From Sulfurospirillum arcachonense DSM 9755 (GTDB taxonomy: Bacteria; Campylobacterota; Campylobacteria; Campylobacterales; Sulfurospirillaceae), in assembly GCF_000597725.1 (NCBI RefSeq), contig NZ_JFBL01000006.1:85622-149621 (forward strand): a stretch of DNA of 64,000 nt, written 5' to 3'. The position numbers were made by a program, and so were the translations under genes. Under the pieces are notes generated by a model. The model ran no database searches. It was not told the origin of the DNA and worked only from the letters and a program-made list of their open reading frames with translations. This document shows, piece after piece, positions 11,831-21,259 of this stretch (within the stretch, counting starts at the first letter, position 1; each line of letters starts with the position of its first letter).

Positions 11831-11882
11831 TTGACTAATCAGTCAAGTAAAAGTATAACAAACCATTGACCAAATAGTCAAT
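11831..11882 (-). promoter_or_regulatory. EamA gene promoter with two palindromic operators
   Basis: On the minus strand a -35 TTGACT (11881-11876), an 18-base spacer and a -10 TATACT (11857-11852) form a good sigma-70 promoter. One palindrome, ATTGAC-N6-GTCAAT (11865-11882), covers the -35; a second, TTGACTAATCAGTCAA (11831-11846), covers the start-site region and overlaps the ribosome site. Centre-to-centre distance is 35 bp. The half-site TTGAC(T/C) and 16-18 bp length resemble TetR/AcrR-family operators. Confidence 0.7.
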
Positions 11883-11921
11883 AGTTTTAAATAATATTTA
11901 TTTAATGAGTATTTTGAAGAT

Positions 11922-12299
11922 TTATATTTTTTTGATACTAAAAACTAATAAAATCCAAGCTACTATAAAAGATACTCCACCTATAGGTGTAATAGCTCCA
12001 AGTATTTTTATACCACTTAATGTTATAGCATATAAACTTCCTGAAAATATAACTATACCTGCTATCATAAAATAACCAGCTCTTTTTACCAATGTACTTT
12101 CTTGAAAACTAGCTATAAATGAGACAGCAAAAAGTCCAAGGGCATGATAAAACTGATACTCAACTCCGGTATGATAAATAACCAACATTTCTTTACTCAC
12201 AATAGCTTTTAAACCATGAGCACCAAATGCTCCTAAACTAACAGCCAAAGCCATAAATACTGCCCCATATATTGCAAATTGTTTACTTGTATTATTCAT
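11922..12299 (-). CDS. DUF423 family small membrane protein
   Basis: A 125-residue membrane protein with four predicted helices. It has the DUF423 (YwdK/YgdD-like) signature: an N-terminal helix ending in LGAFGAHGLK, then YHTGVEYQFYHALGLFAV, and the closing helix ITPIGGVSFIVAWILLVFS. No biochemical role is established for the family. The ATG at 12299 lies 11 bases downstream of the regulator's stop codon, so it is probably co-transcribed with that regulator, although the link to propionate metabolism is only positional. Confidence 0.9.
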   Translation of the reverse strand: MNNTSKQFAIYGAVFMALAVSLGAFGAHGLKAIVSKEMLVIYHTGVEYQFYHALGLFAVSFIASFQESTLVKRAGYFMIAGIVIFSGSLYAITLSGIKILGAITPIGGVSFIVAWILLVFSIKKI

Positions 12300-12310
12300 A
12301 TTATTCCTAC

Positions 12311-13285
12311 TTAATTTGTTTTTTGACCATCTCTTGGATGAGAGAGTTTCTCTTGTAGAGAAACACTAATATTGTTTTTAAAAAGTTCTCCATAAAAAGT
12401 CTTTCTATTTAACTCTTCATAAGCACCACTTAGTCCTAATTCTAGTTCAACACAATTTTTTAAAATTTTTAATATATATGTTGCATCATTTGGATTTACA
12501 TGTGTTGGAGCTTCACTTCCAAAAGTGAAGTGTCTATGAATACGTTCAATAAGTTTTTTATTTCGTACTTCTATAAAAACTGATTCTAAAGGAGCTTTAA
12601 AAAACATAACTCCATTTTTTATATTAATAGACGTATACGCAGTATCAAGACCATAAATTTTTCTTGAAAATGAATCAAAAAAATAGAGTCTTTTGTTATA
12701 ATTTTCATGAAAATTATCATATATAAGATCTAATATTTGAATTTTTTGTACTTTGGTATAAAAATTTCCAATAGGAGAAAAACAAAAATTCAATAATGAT
12801 TTTATACTATACCATTCAGTTGTTTCAAAAGAGTATGATAACATCTTAGATATTCTTTGTTTTTTAAAACCTTCTATTTCTAAACTACTTTTTGTTCTGT
12901 ATACTCTAGGAACTGTTGTGTCTCTGTACATTGGTCCAGGAAATTGAGGATGAATGACAAATCTTTCTTTATCTTCATGTTCTAATATATATTTTAAACC
13001 ACCTAAATATCCTTCATCAATAATTTTAATTTCTTCTTTTGGAATTTGAGTCAATAATGCCATAAAGTCATCATTTTGACAATCATCTTCCCATATAGAA
13101 TCTGGATACCTAAAAAATGTTGAAATTTTTTTCAAAACTTCTTCACTTGGGTTTTTTATTACCGTTTTATCTATCCAAGAAGTCACTGTTCTTCTATCTT
13201 TTCCAATAATACTAGCAAACTTAGAAATACTAAGTTCTGAACGTTTATAGATTTCTATAATTTTTTCGATACTACTTTTATACAT
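12311..13285 (-). CDS. HTH transcriptional regulator divergent from the prp operon
   Basis: Protein of 324 aa with a predicted DNA-binding helix-turn-helix near the N-terminus (ISKFASIIGKDRRTVTSWID, about residues 20-39) and a roughly 270-residue C-terminal part that I do not recognise. It is not the sigma-54 activator PrpR of enterobacteria nor a GntR-type PrpR. Its divergent position from prpE and the repeated TTGTACA sites in the shared intergenic region make it the likely local regulator of propionate catabolism, and one of those sites overlaps its own probable -10 (TACAAT, 13319-13314), suggesting autoregulation. The ATG at 13285 has a weak upstream GAGAG. DNA binding is well supported, the regulon and ligand are inference. 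Confidence 0.75.
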   Translation of the reverse strand: MYKSSIEKIIEIYKRSELSISKFASIIGKDRRTVTSWIDKTVIKNPSEEVLKKISTFFRYPDSIWEDDCQNDDFMALLTQIPKEEIKIIDEGYLGGLKYILEHEDKERFVIHPQFPGPMYRDTTVPRVYRTKSSLEIEGFKKQRISKMLSYSFETTEWYSIKSLLNFCFSPIGNFYTKVQKIQILDLIYDNFHENYNKRLYFFDSFSRKIYGLDTAYTSINIKNGVMFFKAPLESVFIEVRNKKLIERIHRHFTFGSEAPTHVNPNDATYILKILKNCVELELGLSGAYEELNRKTFYGELFKNNISVSLQEKLSHPRDGQKTN

Positions 13286-13313
13286 ATTAAACTCTCACAA
13301 AAAGGTTATCATT

Positions 13314-13429
13314 ATTGTACAGTTATTGTACAAAAAATACAAATTATGACATTTTTTATACTCTTGTACATAAATTGTTTTTAAAAACTAACTTTAGTAC
13401 AACCACATTTTTTGTCCATAAAGTATAAT
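13314..13429. promoter_or_regulatory. Divergent regulator/prp promoter region with repeated TTGTACA sites
   Basis: The 170-base intergenic region contains TTGTACA at 13315-13321, TTGTACAA at 13326-13333, TTGTACA at 13364-13370 and the variant TAGTACAA at 13395-13402. The first two start 11 bp apart, about one helical turn. The prp -10 is probably TATAAT at 13424-13429; the last site falls near its -35 position, which has no consensus hexamer. A good ribosome site (AAAGGAGA) precedes prpE. Binding by the divergent regulator is inferred. Confidence 0.6.
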
Positions 13430-13455
13430 TAAGTAATTAACTAAAGGAGAATTCA

Positions 13456-15354
13456 ATGGGAGCAATCTATGATAAAGTTTATGCCGAATCTATAAAAGAT
13501 CCTGAAAAATTTTGGGCAGAAGCTGCTACAAAAGTTCACTGGTATCATCAATGGGATAAAGTTTTAGATGTCGTTGATGGTCATTATAGATGGTTTGTCG
13601 GTGGATGTATGAATACTTGTTACAACGCACTAGATTTACATGTAGACCATGGTCGAGGAAGTCAAGCTGCACTCATATATGATTCCCCTGTAACAGATAC
13701 TAAAAAAACTTACTCATATGTAGAATTACGTGATCGTGTTGCAAAAACAGCTGGAATGCTCGTAAATAAGGGTGTTGTAAAAGGTGACCGTGTTGTTATT
13801 TATATGCCTATGATTCCTGAAGCTGTAATTGCAATGCTTGCATGTGCTAGGATTGGTGCAGTTCACTCTGTCGTTTTTGGAGGTTTTGCAGCACATGAAC
13901 TTGCTACTAGGATAGAAGATGCTAAACCAAGAGTTATTATGAGTGCAAGTTGTGGTATTGAAGTAAACCGTGTTATACACTATAAGCCTCTTTTAGATGA
14001 AGCTATTAAAAAATCATCTCATAAACCAACTACTTGTTTTATTTACCAACGAGCACAAAAAAGAGCTGATATGCTTCCTTGGAGAGATGTTGATTGGGCT
14101 TTAGAAGAAGAAAAAACAAATGGTGTTGATTGTGTTCCTGTAGATGCAATTGACCCTCTTTATATACTTTATACTTCTGGAACTACAGGGAAACCAAAAG
14201 GTGTTATTAGAAGTAATGGTGGACATTCTGTAGCTATGAAATGGTCTATGGATAATGTTTACAATGCAAAACCAGGCAGTGTATTTTGGGCAGCTAGTGA
14301 TGTTGGTTGGGTTGTTGGACACTCTTATATAGTATACGCTCCACTCATGAATGGTTGTACTACTGTTGTATATGAAGGAAAACCTGTTCGCACACCAAAT
14401 CCTGGTGCTTTTTGGAGAGTTTGTGAAGAATATAAAGTAAATATACTTTTTTCAGCTCCAACTGCATTTAGAGCAATTAGAAAAGAAGATCCTGATGGGA
14501 AATGGGCTAAAAAATATGATTTGAGTAATCTAAAAAATATTTTTATGGCAGGTGAACGTTGTGATTCTCCTACTTTAGAATGGACACAAAAAGTAACAGG
14601 TAAAGATGTAATTGATCACTGGTGGCAAACAGAAACTGGTTGGGCAATTGCTTCAAATCCAATGGGTCTTGATCCTATGAAAGTAAAACCTGGAAGTCCT
14701 ACTAAACCGATGCCAGGATTTAATCTTCAAGTTCTTGATGAAAATGGTAAACAGTGTAAAGCTGATAAACTTGGAAACTTAGTTATCAAACTCCCTCTTC
14801 CCCCTAGTTGTTTGATGGGAATTTGGGAGGATGATGCAAGATATAAACGCTCTTATTTAAACTTTTACGATGGATACTACTTAACTGGAGATTCTGGATA
14901 TATTGATAAAGATGGTTATGTTTGGGTGATGGGACGTATGGATGGTGTTATAAATGTTGCAGGTCATAGACTATCAACTGGAGAGATGGAAGAAGTAGTA
15001 GCAAAACATCCTGATGTTGCTGAGTGTGCAGTAATTGGTGTTGATGATGAACTTAAAGGTGAAGTTCCAATGGGGTTTGTTGTTTTAAAAGAAGGTATAG
15101 AAAGAGATCCACGCTCTCTTGCTGAGGGAGTTATTCAACTTGTTCGAGATGAAATTGGGCCAGTGGCAAGTTTTAGAATTGCTACAGTGGTTCAAAGACT
15201 CCCTAAAACAAGAAGTGGAAAAATCTTACGTGGAACTATGAGAAGTATGGCAGATGGAAAAGAATGGAATATGCCTTCAACAATAGAAGATGCTACTGTT
15301 CTTCCAGAAATACAAGAGTCAATTAAAGCTCTTGGTTACCCAAAAACAAAATAA
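13456..15354 (+). CDS. prpE: Propionyl-CoA synthetase
   Basis: Acyl-AMP-forming synthetase of 632 aa that activates propionate to propionyl-CoA. It has the acetyl-CoA-synthetase-like N-terminus (GCMNTCYNALDLHVDHGRG), the P-loop YTSGTTGKPKGV (239-250), WWQTETGW, and the C-terminal RSGKILR with Lys589, the lysine acetylated in regulated members of the family. Length and the absence of the longer ACS linker favour PrpE over acetyl-CoA synthetase, and the operon context settles it. ATG at 13456 has AAAGGAGA upstream. First gene of a tight five-gene operon. Confidence 0.95.
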   Translation: MGAIYDKVYAESIKDPEKFWAEAATKVHWYHQWDKVLDVVDGHYRWFVGGCMNTCYNALDLHVDHGRGSQAALIYDSPVTDTKKTYSYVELRDRVAKTAGMLVNKGVVKGDRVVIYMPMIPEAVIAMLACARIGAVHSVVFGGFAAHELATRIEDAKPRVIMSASCGIEVNRVIHYKPLLDEAIKKSSHKPTTCFIYQRAQKRADMLPWRDVDWALEEEKTNGVDCVPVDAIDPLYILYTSGTTGKPKGVIRSNGGHSVAMKWSMDNVYNAKPGSVFWAASDVGWVVGHSYIVYAPLMNGCTTVVYEGKPVRTPNPGAFWRVCEEYKVNILFSAPTAFRAIRKEDPDGKWAKKYDLSNLKNIFMAGERCDSPTLEWTQKVTGKDVIDHWWQTETGWAIASNPMGLDPMKVKPGSPTKPMPGFNLQVLDENGKQCKADKLGNLVIKLPLPPSCLMGIWEDDARYKRSYLNFYDGYYLTGDSGYIDKDGYVWVMGRMDGVINVAGHRLSTGEMEEVVAKHPDVAECAVIGVDDELKGEVPMGFVVLKEGIERDPRSLAEGVIQLVRDEIGPVASFRIATVVQRLPKTRSGKILRGTMRSMADGKEWNMPSTIEDATVLPEIQESIKALGYPKTK

Positions 15355-15367
15355 TAAAGGATAATAT

Positions 15368-16240
15368 ATGAGCGCAGGAAAAAAATTTAGAGAAGCATTA
15401 CAAAAGCAAAGTCCTTTACAAATATTGGGTGTTATTAATGCATATAGTGCTATTCAAGCTAAACGTGCTGGAGCAAAAGCACTTTACCTATCAGGTGCAG
15501 GTGTTGCAAATGCAAGTTATGGATTACCAGACCTTGGTATGACAATGTTAGAAGATGTTTGTATTGATATAAGAAGAATTACTGGACGTTGTGACTTGCC
15601 TCTTTTAGTTGATGCAGATACTGGTTGGGGAGGAGCTTTTAATATCGCTCGTACTGTTAGAGAAATGACGAAAGCTGGAGCAGCAGGATGTCATATAGAA
15701 GACCAAGTAGCTCAAAAAAGATGTGGGCATAGACCTAATAAAGAATTAGTCAGTATTGAAGAAATGTGTGATCGAATAAAGGCAGCAGTAGATGCCAAAA
15801 CTGATCTTGATTTTGTAATTATGGCTAGAACTGATGCTCACGCAAGTGAAGGACAAGCAGCTGCACTTAAACGTGCCCAGGCTTATGTTGACGCAGGAGC
15901 TGATATGATATTTGCTGAAGCTATTCATACACTAAAAGAATACGAAGACTTCACAAATGTCATCAAAGTACCTGTATTAGCAAATATTACCGAATTTGGC
16001 GCAACTCCCATGTTTACAGTAGAAGAGTTAGCAAGTGTAGGAATAAGCATGGTGCTTTATCCTTTATCAGGTTTTCGTGCTATGAACAAAGCTGCGCTAA
16101 GTGTTTTTGATGCAATCATAAACAAAGGAACACAAAGTAGTACATTGGACATAATGCAAACAAGAATGGAACTATATGACATGTTAGATTATCATTCGTA
16201 TGAAGATAAACTAGATGCACTTTTTTCTAAAAACAAATAA
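15368..16240 (+). CDS. prpB: 2-methylisocitrate lyase
   Basis: Cleaves 2-methylisocitrate to pyruvate and succinate, the last step of the methylcitrate cycle. The 290-residue protein has the isocitrate-lyase-superfamily catalytic loop KRCGH (117-121, Cys119 as catalytic acid) and the metal-binding region [11 protein letters not shown] (79-89). [18 protein letters not shown] matches PrpB rather than isocitrate lyase, which is much longer. It starts 13 bases after prpE with an AAAGGATAAT ribosome site. Confidence 0.96.
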   Translation: MSAGKKFREALQKQSPLQILGVINAYSAIQAKRAGAKALYLSGAGVANASYGLPDLGMTMLEDVCIDIRRITGRCDLPLLVDADTGWGGAFNIARTVREMTKAGAAGCHIEDQVAQKRCGHRPNKELVSIEEMCDRIKAAVDAKTDLDFVIMARTDAHASEGQAAALKRAQAYVDAGADMIFAEAIHTLKEYEDFTNVIKVPVLANITEFGATPMFTVEELASVGISMVLYPLSGFRAMNKAALSVFDAIINKGTQSSTLDIMQTRMELYDMLDYHSYEDKLDALFSKNK

Positions 16241-16252
16241 AAGGAGTAGATT

Positions 16253-17404
16253 ATGAGTACTGAAAAAACAGGATTTAAACCTAAAAAATCTGTTGCCCTA
16301 TCAGGTACAGCTGCAGGAAATACAGCTATTTGTACAGTAGGTCTTACTGGAAATGATTTACACTATAGAGGATATGATATATTAGAATTTGCTACAGAAG
16401 CAGAATTTGAAGAAATCGCGTATTTAATTGTCCATGAAAAGCTACCAAATAAAACAGAACTTACAGCCTATAAAACAAAACTAAAGTCATATCGTAATCT
16501 TCCAGATACAGTTAAAATTGTATTAGAACAATTACCAAAATCTACACATCCTATGGATGTCATGAGAACTGGTTGTTCAGCACTAGGATGTATTGAGCCT
16601 GAAGACTTAAAACATCAAAAAGACAAAGCACAAGATATTGTTGATAGACTTATGGCATCATTTGGTTCAATGCTATTATATTGGTACCACTATACTCATA
16701 ACAACAAAAAAATTGATTTACAAACAGATGATGATACTATTGCCGCTCATTTTTTACATTTACTTCATGGAGAAAAACCTAAAGAATCATGGGTAAGAGC
16801 TATGCATATATCTCTTATTCTTTATGCTGAACACGAATTTAATGCTTCTACATTTACCTCACGTGTGATTGCTGGAACTAATTCAGATATGTACTCAGCT
16901 ATCACTGGTGGAATTGGTGCTTTAAGAGGACCAAAACATGGTGGGGCTAATGAAGAAGCTTTCAAAATTCAACAAAGATACTCTTCACCAGATGAAGCCC
17001 AAATTGATATAAAAGAGAGAATGGCAAAAAAAGAGATTATTATTGGTTTTGGTCATCCTGTTTATACGCTAAGTGATCCTAGAAATGTTGTCATTAAAAA
17101 AGTGGCAAAACAATTATCGCAAGAAAATAACAATATGCTTATGTACGATGTAGCTTCACGTATAGAATCTATTATGTGGGATACTAAAAAAATGTTTCCT
17201 AATCTAGATTGGTTTTCAGCCGTTTCTTACAATCAAATGGGAGTTCCTACAGATATGTTTACTCCATTATTTGTAATTGCTCGTACATCAGGCTGGGGAG
17301 CTCATGTCATTGAACAACGTGAAGATGGTAAGATTATTCGCCCTTCTGCACAATATATTGGTCCTAATAACTTAGAATTTATTCCTTTAGATAAAAGAGA
17401 ATAA
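16253..17404 (+). CDS. prpC: 2-methylcitrate synthase
   Basis: Condenses propionyl-CoA with oxaloacetate to 2-methylcitrate. The 383-residue protein has citrate synthase family motifs: [18 protein letters not shown] (catalytic His region), [13 protein letters not shown] (second His), and the C-terminal Arg-containing [15 protein letters not shown]. Its length and the operon indicate PrpC rather than the larger GltA. An AAAGGAGTAGATT ribosome site precedes the ATG, 12 bases after prpB. Confidence 0.95.
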   Translation: MSTEKTGFKPKKSVALSGTAAGNTAICTVGLTGNDLHYRGYDILEFATEAEFEEIAYLIVHEKLPNKTELTAYKTKLKSYRNLPDTVKIVLEQLPKSTHPMDVMRTGCSALGCIEPEDLKHQKDKAQDIVDRLMASFGSMLLYWYHYTHNNKKIDLQTDDDTIAAHFLHLLHGEKPKESWVRAMHISLILYAEHEFNASTFTSRVIAGTNSDMYSAITGGIGALRGPKHGGANEEAFKIQQRYSSPDEAQIDIKERMAKKEIIIGFGHPVYTLSDPRNVVIKKVAKQLSQENNNMLMYDVASRIESIMWDTKKMFPNLDWFSAVSYNQMGVPTDMFTPLFVIARTSGWGAHVIEQREDGKIIRPSAQYIGPNNLEFIPLDKRE

Positions 17405-17405
17405 T

Positions 17406-19997
17406 ATGAAAAAAGATAAATATCTCAAAAAGTTAGAAGGTTTTAATACAAGCTATTATGATGTAAAAATGGCTGTTGAGGAAATTCAAAAAAATTCTTT
17501 TGAAAAACTTAACTATACTTCTCGTGTACTAGCTGAAAACTTAATCAGAAAATGTCCAGAGGAAGATTTAAAAAACTCACTTATTCAGCTTATTGAACAA
17601 AGAGATGACAGAGATTTTCCTTGGTTTCCTAGTCGAGTTGTTACTCATGATATACTTGGGCTTACTGCTTTAGTTGATCTTGCAGGTCTTAGAGAAGCAA
17701 TTGCAGCACAAGGTGGTGACCCTGAAAAAGTCAATCCTGTAGTGCCAACACAACTCATAGTAGATCACTCTTTAGCTGTTGAATGTGGAGGATTTGATCC
17801 TGATGCATTTTCTAAAAATAGAGCTATAGAAGACAGAAGAAACGCTGATAGATTTCATTTTATTAACTGGACAAAAGAAGCATTTGATAATGTAGATGTT
17901 ATTCCTCCAGGCAATGGAATTATGCATCAAATAAACTTAGAAAAAATGTCTCCTGTTATCCATAATGTTGATGGTGTAGCATTTCCTGATACACTAGTTG
18001 GAACAGATAGTCATACTCCTCATGTTGATTCACTTGGTATTATTGCTATTGGTGTAGGTGGGTTAGAAGCTGAAAATGTAATGCTTGGGAATCCTTCTTA
18101 TATGAGAGTTCCTGAGATTATTGGTGTCAATATAATTGGAAAAAGAAAAGAAGGTATTACAGCTACTGATATTGCCTTATCTTTAACCAGTTTTTTAAGA
18201 CAAAACAATGTTATTTCTTCTTTTTTAGAATTTTATGGAGAAGGATTATCCTATTTGACTTTAGGTGATCGTGCTACTATTTCAAATATGACACCTGAAT
18301 ATGGGGCAAGTGCTGCTATGTTTGGAATTGATGAGCAAACATTGGAATACCTAACATTAACAGGAAGAGAATCAAAACAAGTAAATCTTGTTGAAACGTA
18401 TGCAAAAGCAAATGGTTTGTGGGCTAACTCTTTAGCAAATGCAAGCTATGCAAGAAAGTTAACATTTGATTTATCAACAGTAAGCAGAAGTTTAGCAGGC
18501 CCTTCAAAACCACATAAATTAGTTCCAACTTCAACTCTAAAAGATGAAGGCATTACAAAAGAGTATATGATAGATGGAGATAAAATGCCAGATGGTGCTG
18601 TTTTAATAGCAGCGATTACCTCGTGTACCAATACCTCAAATCCTAGAAATGTCGTAGCTGCTGGTTTATTGGCAAAAAAAGCCAATGAATTGGGTTTAAA
18701 AAGAAAACCATGGGTAAAATCTTCACTCGCACCTGGATCAAAAGTAGTTGAAGCATATCTAAAAGACTCAAACTTACTTCATGAGCTTGAAAAACTTGGA
18801 TTTGGGATTGTTGGATTTGCATGTACTACATGTAATGGTATGAGTGGTGCACTAGATCCTGCAATACAAACAGAAGCTGTTGATAATGATATCTATACAA
18901 CTGCCGTATTATCAGGTAATCGAAACTTTGATGGAAGAATACATCCTTATGTAAAAGAGGCATTTTTAGCTTCACCTCCATTAGTAGTGGCTTATGCACT
19001 GGCTGGATCTATTAGGTTTGATATTGAAAAAGATATATTAGGCACTGACAACAATGGAAATCCTATTACCTTAAAAGATTTATGGCCAAGTGATAATGAA
19101 ATTGATGCTGTAGTAGCTCAATCTGTAAAACCTGAAATGTTTGGTGAAATTTATGACCCTATGTTTGCTAAAAATGCTCTAAGTGGTATTAAAATATCTC
19201 CATTTTATAATTGGAACCCAAAAAGTACCTATATTCAAAAACCACCTTATTGGGAAGATGAATATATGGGAAAACCTGCCCTTAAAGGGATGAGAGCATT
19301 AGGGGTATTTCCTGATAATATAACGACTGATCACCTCTCTCCTTCAAATGCTATTTTGCCAACAAGTGCATCAGGAGAGTATTGTCTGAAAATGAGTCTT
19401 CCCGTTGAGGATTTAAACTCGTATGCAACACATCGTGGTGATCATAATACTGCAGTTCGTGCCACACTAGCAAATCCAAAACTTTTTAATGAAATGGTTA
19501 TCAATGAAAATGGATCTGTAAAACAAGGTTCACTTGCACGTATTGAGCCTGAAGGTAGAGTTACAAGAATGTGGGAAGCGATTGAAGCTTATCAAAAAAG
19601 AAAACAGCCTCTTATTATTATTGCTGGTACAAATTATGGGCAAGGAAGTTCACGTGACTGGGCTGCAAAAGGTGTAAGGCTTGCTGGTGTTGAAGTACTT
19701 GTAGCTGAAAGTATTGAGAGAATTCACAGAACTAATTTAGTGGGTATGGGTGTTTTACCACTACAATTCAAAGATGGTGAAACTAGGCATACTTATAAAA
19801 TTGATGGAAGTGAAACTTATGATATACAAGGGCAAATTAGTCCAAGGACTACACTCAATGTTATTATGACTAGAAAAAATAGCGAAATTGTGAATATACC
19901 TGTTACATGTAGACTAGATACAACTGCAGAAGTTGAAGTATATAATGCTGGTGGAATTTTACAAAAGTTTGCTAAAGACTTTGTAGCTGGAGCATAA
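17406..19997 (+). CDS. acnD: 2-methylcitrate dehydratase, Fe-S dependent (aconitase-like)
   Basis: Aconitase-family enzyme (863 aa) that dehydrates 2-methylcitrate; the product needs PrpF to reach cis-2-methylaconitate usable by aconitase. Cluster-binding cysteines are visible at Cys407 (ITSCTNTSNPRNV) and at Cys473 and Cys476 (FACTTCNGMSG). The C-terminal swivel domain contains GTNYGQGSSRDWAAKG. Together with prpF this is the AcnD/PrpF variant of the methylcitrate cycle, used in place of PrpD. It starts one base after the prpC stop, pointing to coupled expression. Confidence 0.95.
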   Translation: MKKDKYLKKLEGFNTSYYDVKMAVEEIQKNSFEKLNYTSRVLAENLIRKCPEEDLKNSLIQLIEQRDDRDFPWFPSRVVTHDILGLTALVDLAGLREAIAAQGGDPEKVNPVVPTQLIVDHSLAVECGGFDPDAFSKNRAIEDRRNADRFHFINWTKEAFDNVDVIPPGNGIMHQINLEKMSPVIHNVDGVAFPDTLVGTDSHTPHVDSLGIIAIGVGGLEAENVMLGNPSYMRVPEIIGVNIIGKRKEGITATDIALSLTSFLRQNNVISSFLEFYGEGLSYLTLGDRATISNMTPEYGASAAMFGIDEQTLEYLTLTGRESKQVNLVETYAKANGLWANSLANASYARKLTFDLSTVSRSLAGPSKPHKLVPTSTLKDEGITKEYMIDGDKMPDGAVLIAAITSCTNTSNPRNVVAAGLLAKKANELGLKRKPWVKSSLAPGSKVVEAYLKDSNLLHELEKLGFGIVGFACTTCNGMSGALDPAIQTEAVDNDIYTTAVLSGNRNFDGRIHPYVKEAFLASPPLVVAYALAGSIRFDIEKDILGTDNNGNPITLKDLWPSDNEIDAVVAQSVKPEMFGEIYDPMFAKNALSGIKISPFYNWNPKSTYIQKPPYWEDEYMGKPALKGMRALGVFPDNITTDHLSPSNAILPTSASGEYCLKMSLPVEDLNSYATHRGDHNTAVRATLANPKLFNEMVINENGSVKQGSLARIEPEGRVTRMWEAIEAYQKRKQPLIIIAGTNYGQGSSRDWAAKGVRLAGVEVLVAESIERIHRTNLVGMGVLPLQFKDGETRHTYKIDGSETYDIQGQISPRTTLNVIMTRKNSEIVNIPVTCRLDTTAEVEVYNAGGILQKFAKDFVAGA

Positions 19998-19998
19998 G

Positions 19999-21165
19999 AT
20001 GAGTTATAAAACACAAATGAAAGTACCTGCTACATATATGCGTGGGGGGACTAGTAAGGGAACTTTTTTTAGAATTGAAGATTTGCCTAAAGAAGCGCAA
20101 ATTCCTGGAGATGCTAGAGATAAATTACTTTTAAGAGTGGTTGGAAGTCCTGATCCTTATGGAAAGCAAATTGATGGTATGGGTGGTGCAACTTCAAGCA
20201 CAAGTAAAACTGTTTTAATTGAAAAAAGTTCACAACCAAATCATGATGTAGATTACTATTTTGGTCAAGTTGCAATTGACAAAGCCTTTATGGATTGGAG
20301 TGGAAATTGTGGTAACTTATCTTCCGCAGTTGGTCCATTTGCAATAAAAAGTGGTTATGTTGACAATCTTGTCACAGACGGTATCCAATGCGTAAAAATC
20401 TGGCAAGCAAATATCCAAAAAACTATACTATGTTATGTTCCTATGAAAAATGGATGTATTCAAGAAATAGGCGATTATGAGATAGATGGTATAGCTTTTC
20501 CTGCTGCAGAGTTAAAATTAGAATTTGTTGCTCCAGTAGACCCAAGTGAAGCTCTGTTTCCAACTGGAAATTTAGTAGATGACTTAGAAGTTCCAGGAAT
20601 TGGTACATTTAAAACAACCATGATTATGGCTGGAATTCCTACTATATTTTTAAATGCTGATGCGCTTGGATATAAAGGTACAGAGTTACAATCAGATATT
20701 AATTCTGATACTGAAGCTCTTAAAAAATTTGAAGCTATTCGTGCTTATGGAGCTATTAAAATGGGTCTCATTACAGATATTAATGAGGCTAAAACAAGGG
20801 CACATACTCCTAAAATTGCTTTTATTTCAAAAGCACAGAACTACACCACTTCAAGTGGTAAAAAAATCACGACAAATGACATAGATTTAAATGTAAGAGC
20901 TCTTTCTATGGGACAACTTCATCATGCTATGATGGGAACTGCTTCAGTCGCTATTGGTTGTGCTGCTTGTATCCCTGGAACTCTAGTAAATATTGCTAGC
21001 GGTGGTGGTGAAAAAGACACTGTTACTTTTGGTCATCCATCTGGAACTTTAAAAGTTGGTGCTGTTATTGGTAAAAACAATATAGTTGAAAAAGCTAGCA
21101 TGAGTAGAAGTGCTAGAATCATTATGGATGGCGTAGTTCATGTTCCAAGCGAAACTATGAAATAA
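19999..21165 (+). CDS. prpF: 2-methylaconitate isomerase PrpF
   Basis: PrpF-family isomerase (388 aa) with a diaminopimelate-epimerase-like fold that converts trans- to cis-2-methylaconitate, required whenever AcnD replaces PrpD. The N-terminal YMRGGTSKGTFFR (about residues 13-25), the GNCGNLSSAVGPFAI motif and the C-terminal GHPSGTLKVGA are characteristic. It begins one base after acnD. A strong hairpin follows at 21224-21253. Confidence 0.95.
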   Translation: MSYKTQMKVPATYMRGGTSKGTFFRIEDLPKEAQIPGDARDKLLLRVVGSPDPYGKQIDGMGGATSSTSKTVLIEKSSQPNHDVDYYFGQVAIDKAFMDWSGNCGNLSSAVGPFAIKSGYVDNLVTDGIQCVKIWQANIQKTILCYVPMKNGCIQEIGDYEIDGIAFPAAELKLEFVAPVDPSEALFPTGNLVDDLEVPGIGTFKTTMIMAGIPTIFLNADALGYKGTELQSDINSDTEALKKFEAIRAYGAIKMGLITDINEAKTRAHTPKIAFISKAQNYTTSSGKKITTNDIDLNVRALSMGQLHHAMMGTASVAIGCAACIPGTLVNIASGGGEKDTVTFGHPSGTLKVGAVIGKNNIVEKASMSRSARIIMDGVVHVPSETMK

Positions 21166-21175
21166 TAGCACTCTT

Positions 21176-21252
21176 TACATGTAAAGAATATGCAAAAATT
21201 AGGCAATGACATTTGACTTATTATTACATGTAAGCCCAAAGGCTTACATGTA
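21176..21252. repeat. Cluster of three TACATGTA palindromes
   Basis: TACATGTA occurs at 21176-21183 (as CTTTACATGTAAAG), 21225-21232 and 21245-21252 between the convergent prpF and adhesin genes. It is the densest cluster of an 8-bp palindrome that I count 25 times in the window; see the findings for all positions. Confidence 0.85.
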
Positions 21253-21253
21253 A
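21224..21253. terminator. Bidirectional terminator between prpF and the adhesin gene
   Basis: A perfect 13-bp inverted repeat, TTACATGTAAGCC / GGCTTACATGTAA, with a 4-base loop CAAA lies between two convergent genes. It is strong and symmetrical; flanking sequence is A/T-rich but not a pure T-run. Both arms contain the TACATGTA palindrome. Confidence 0.7.
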
Positions 21254-21259
21254 AGAGAT

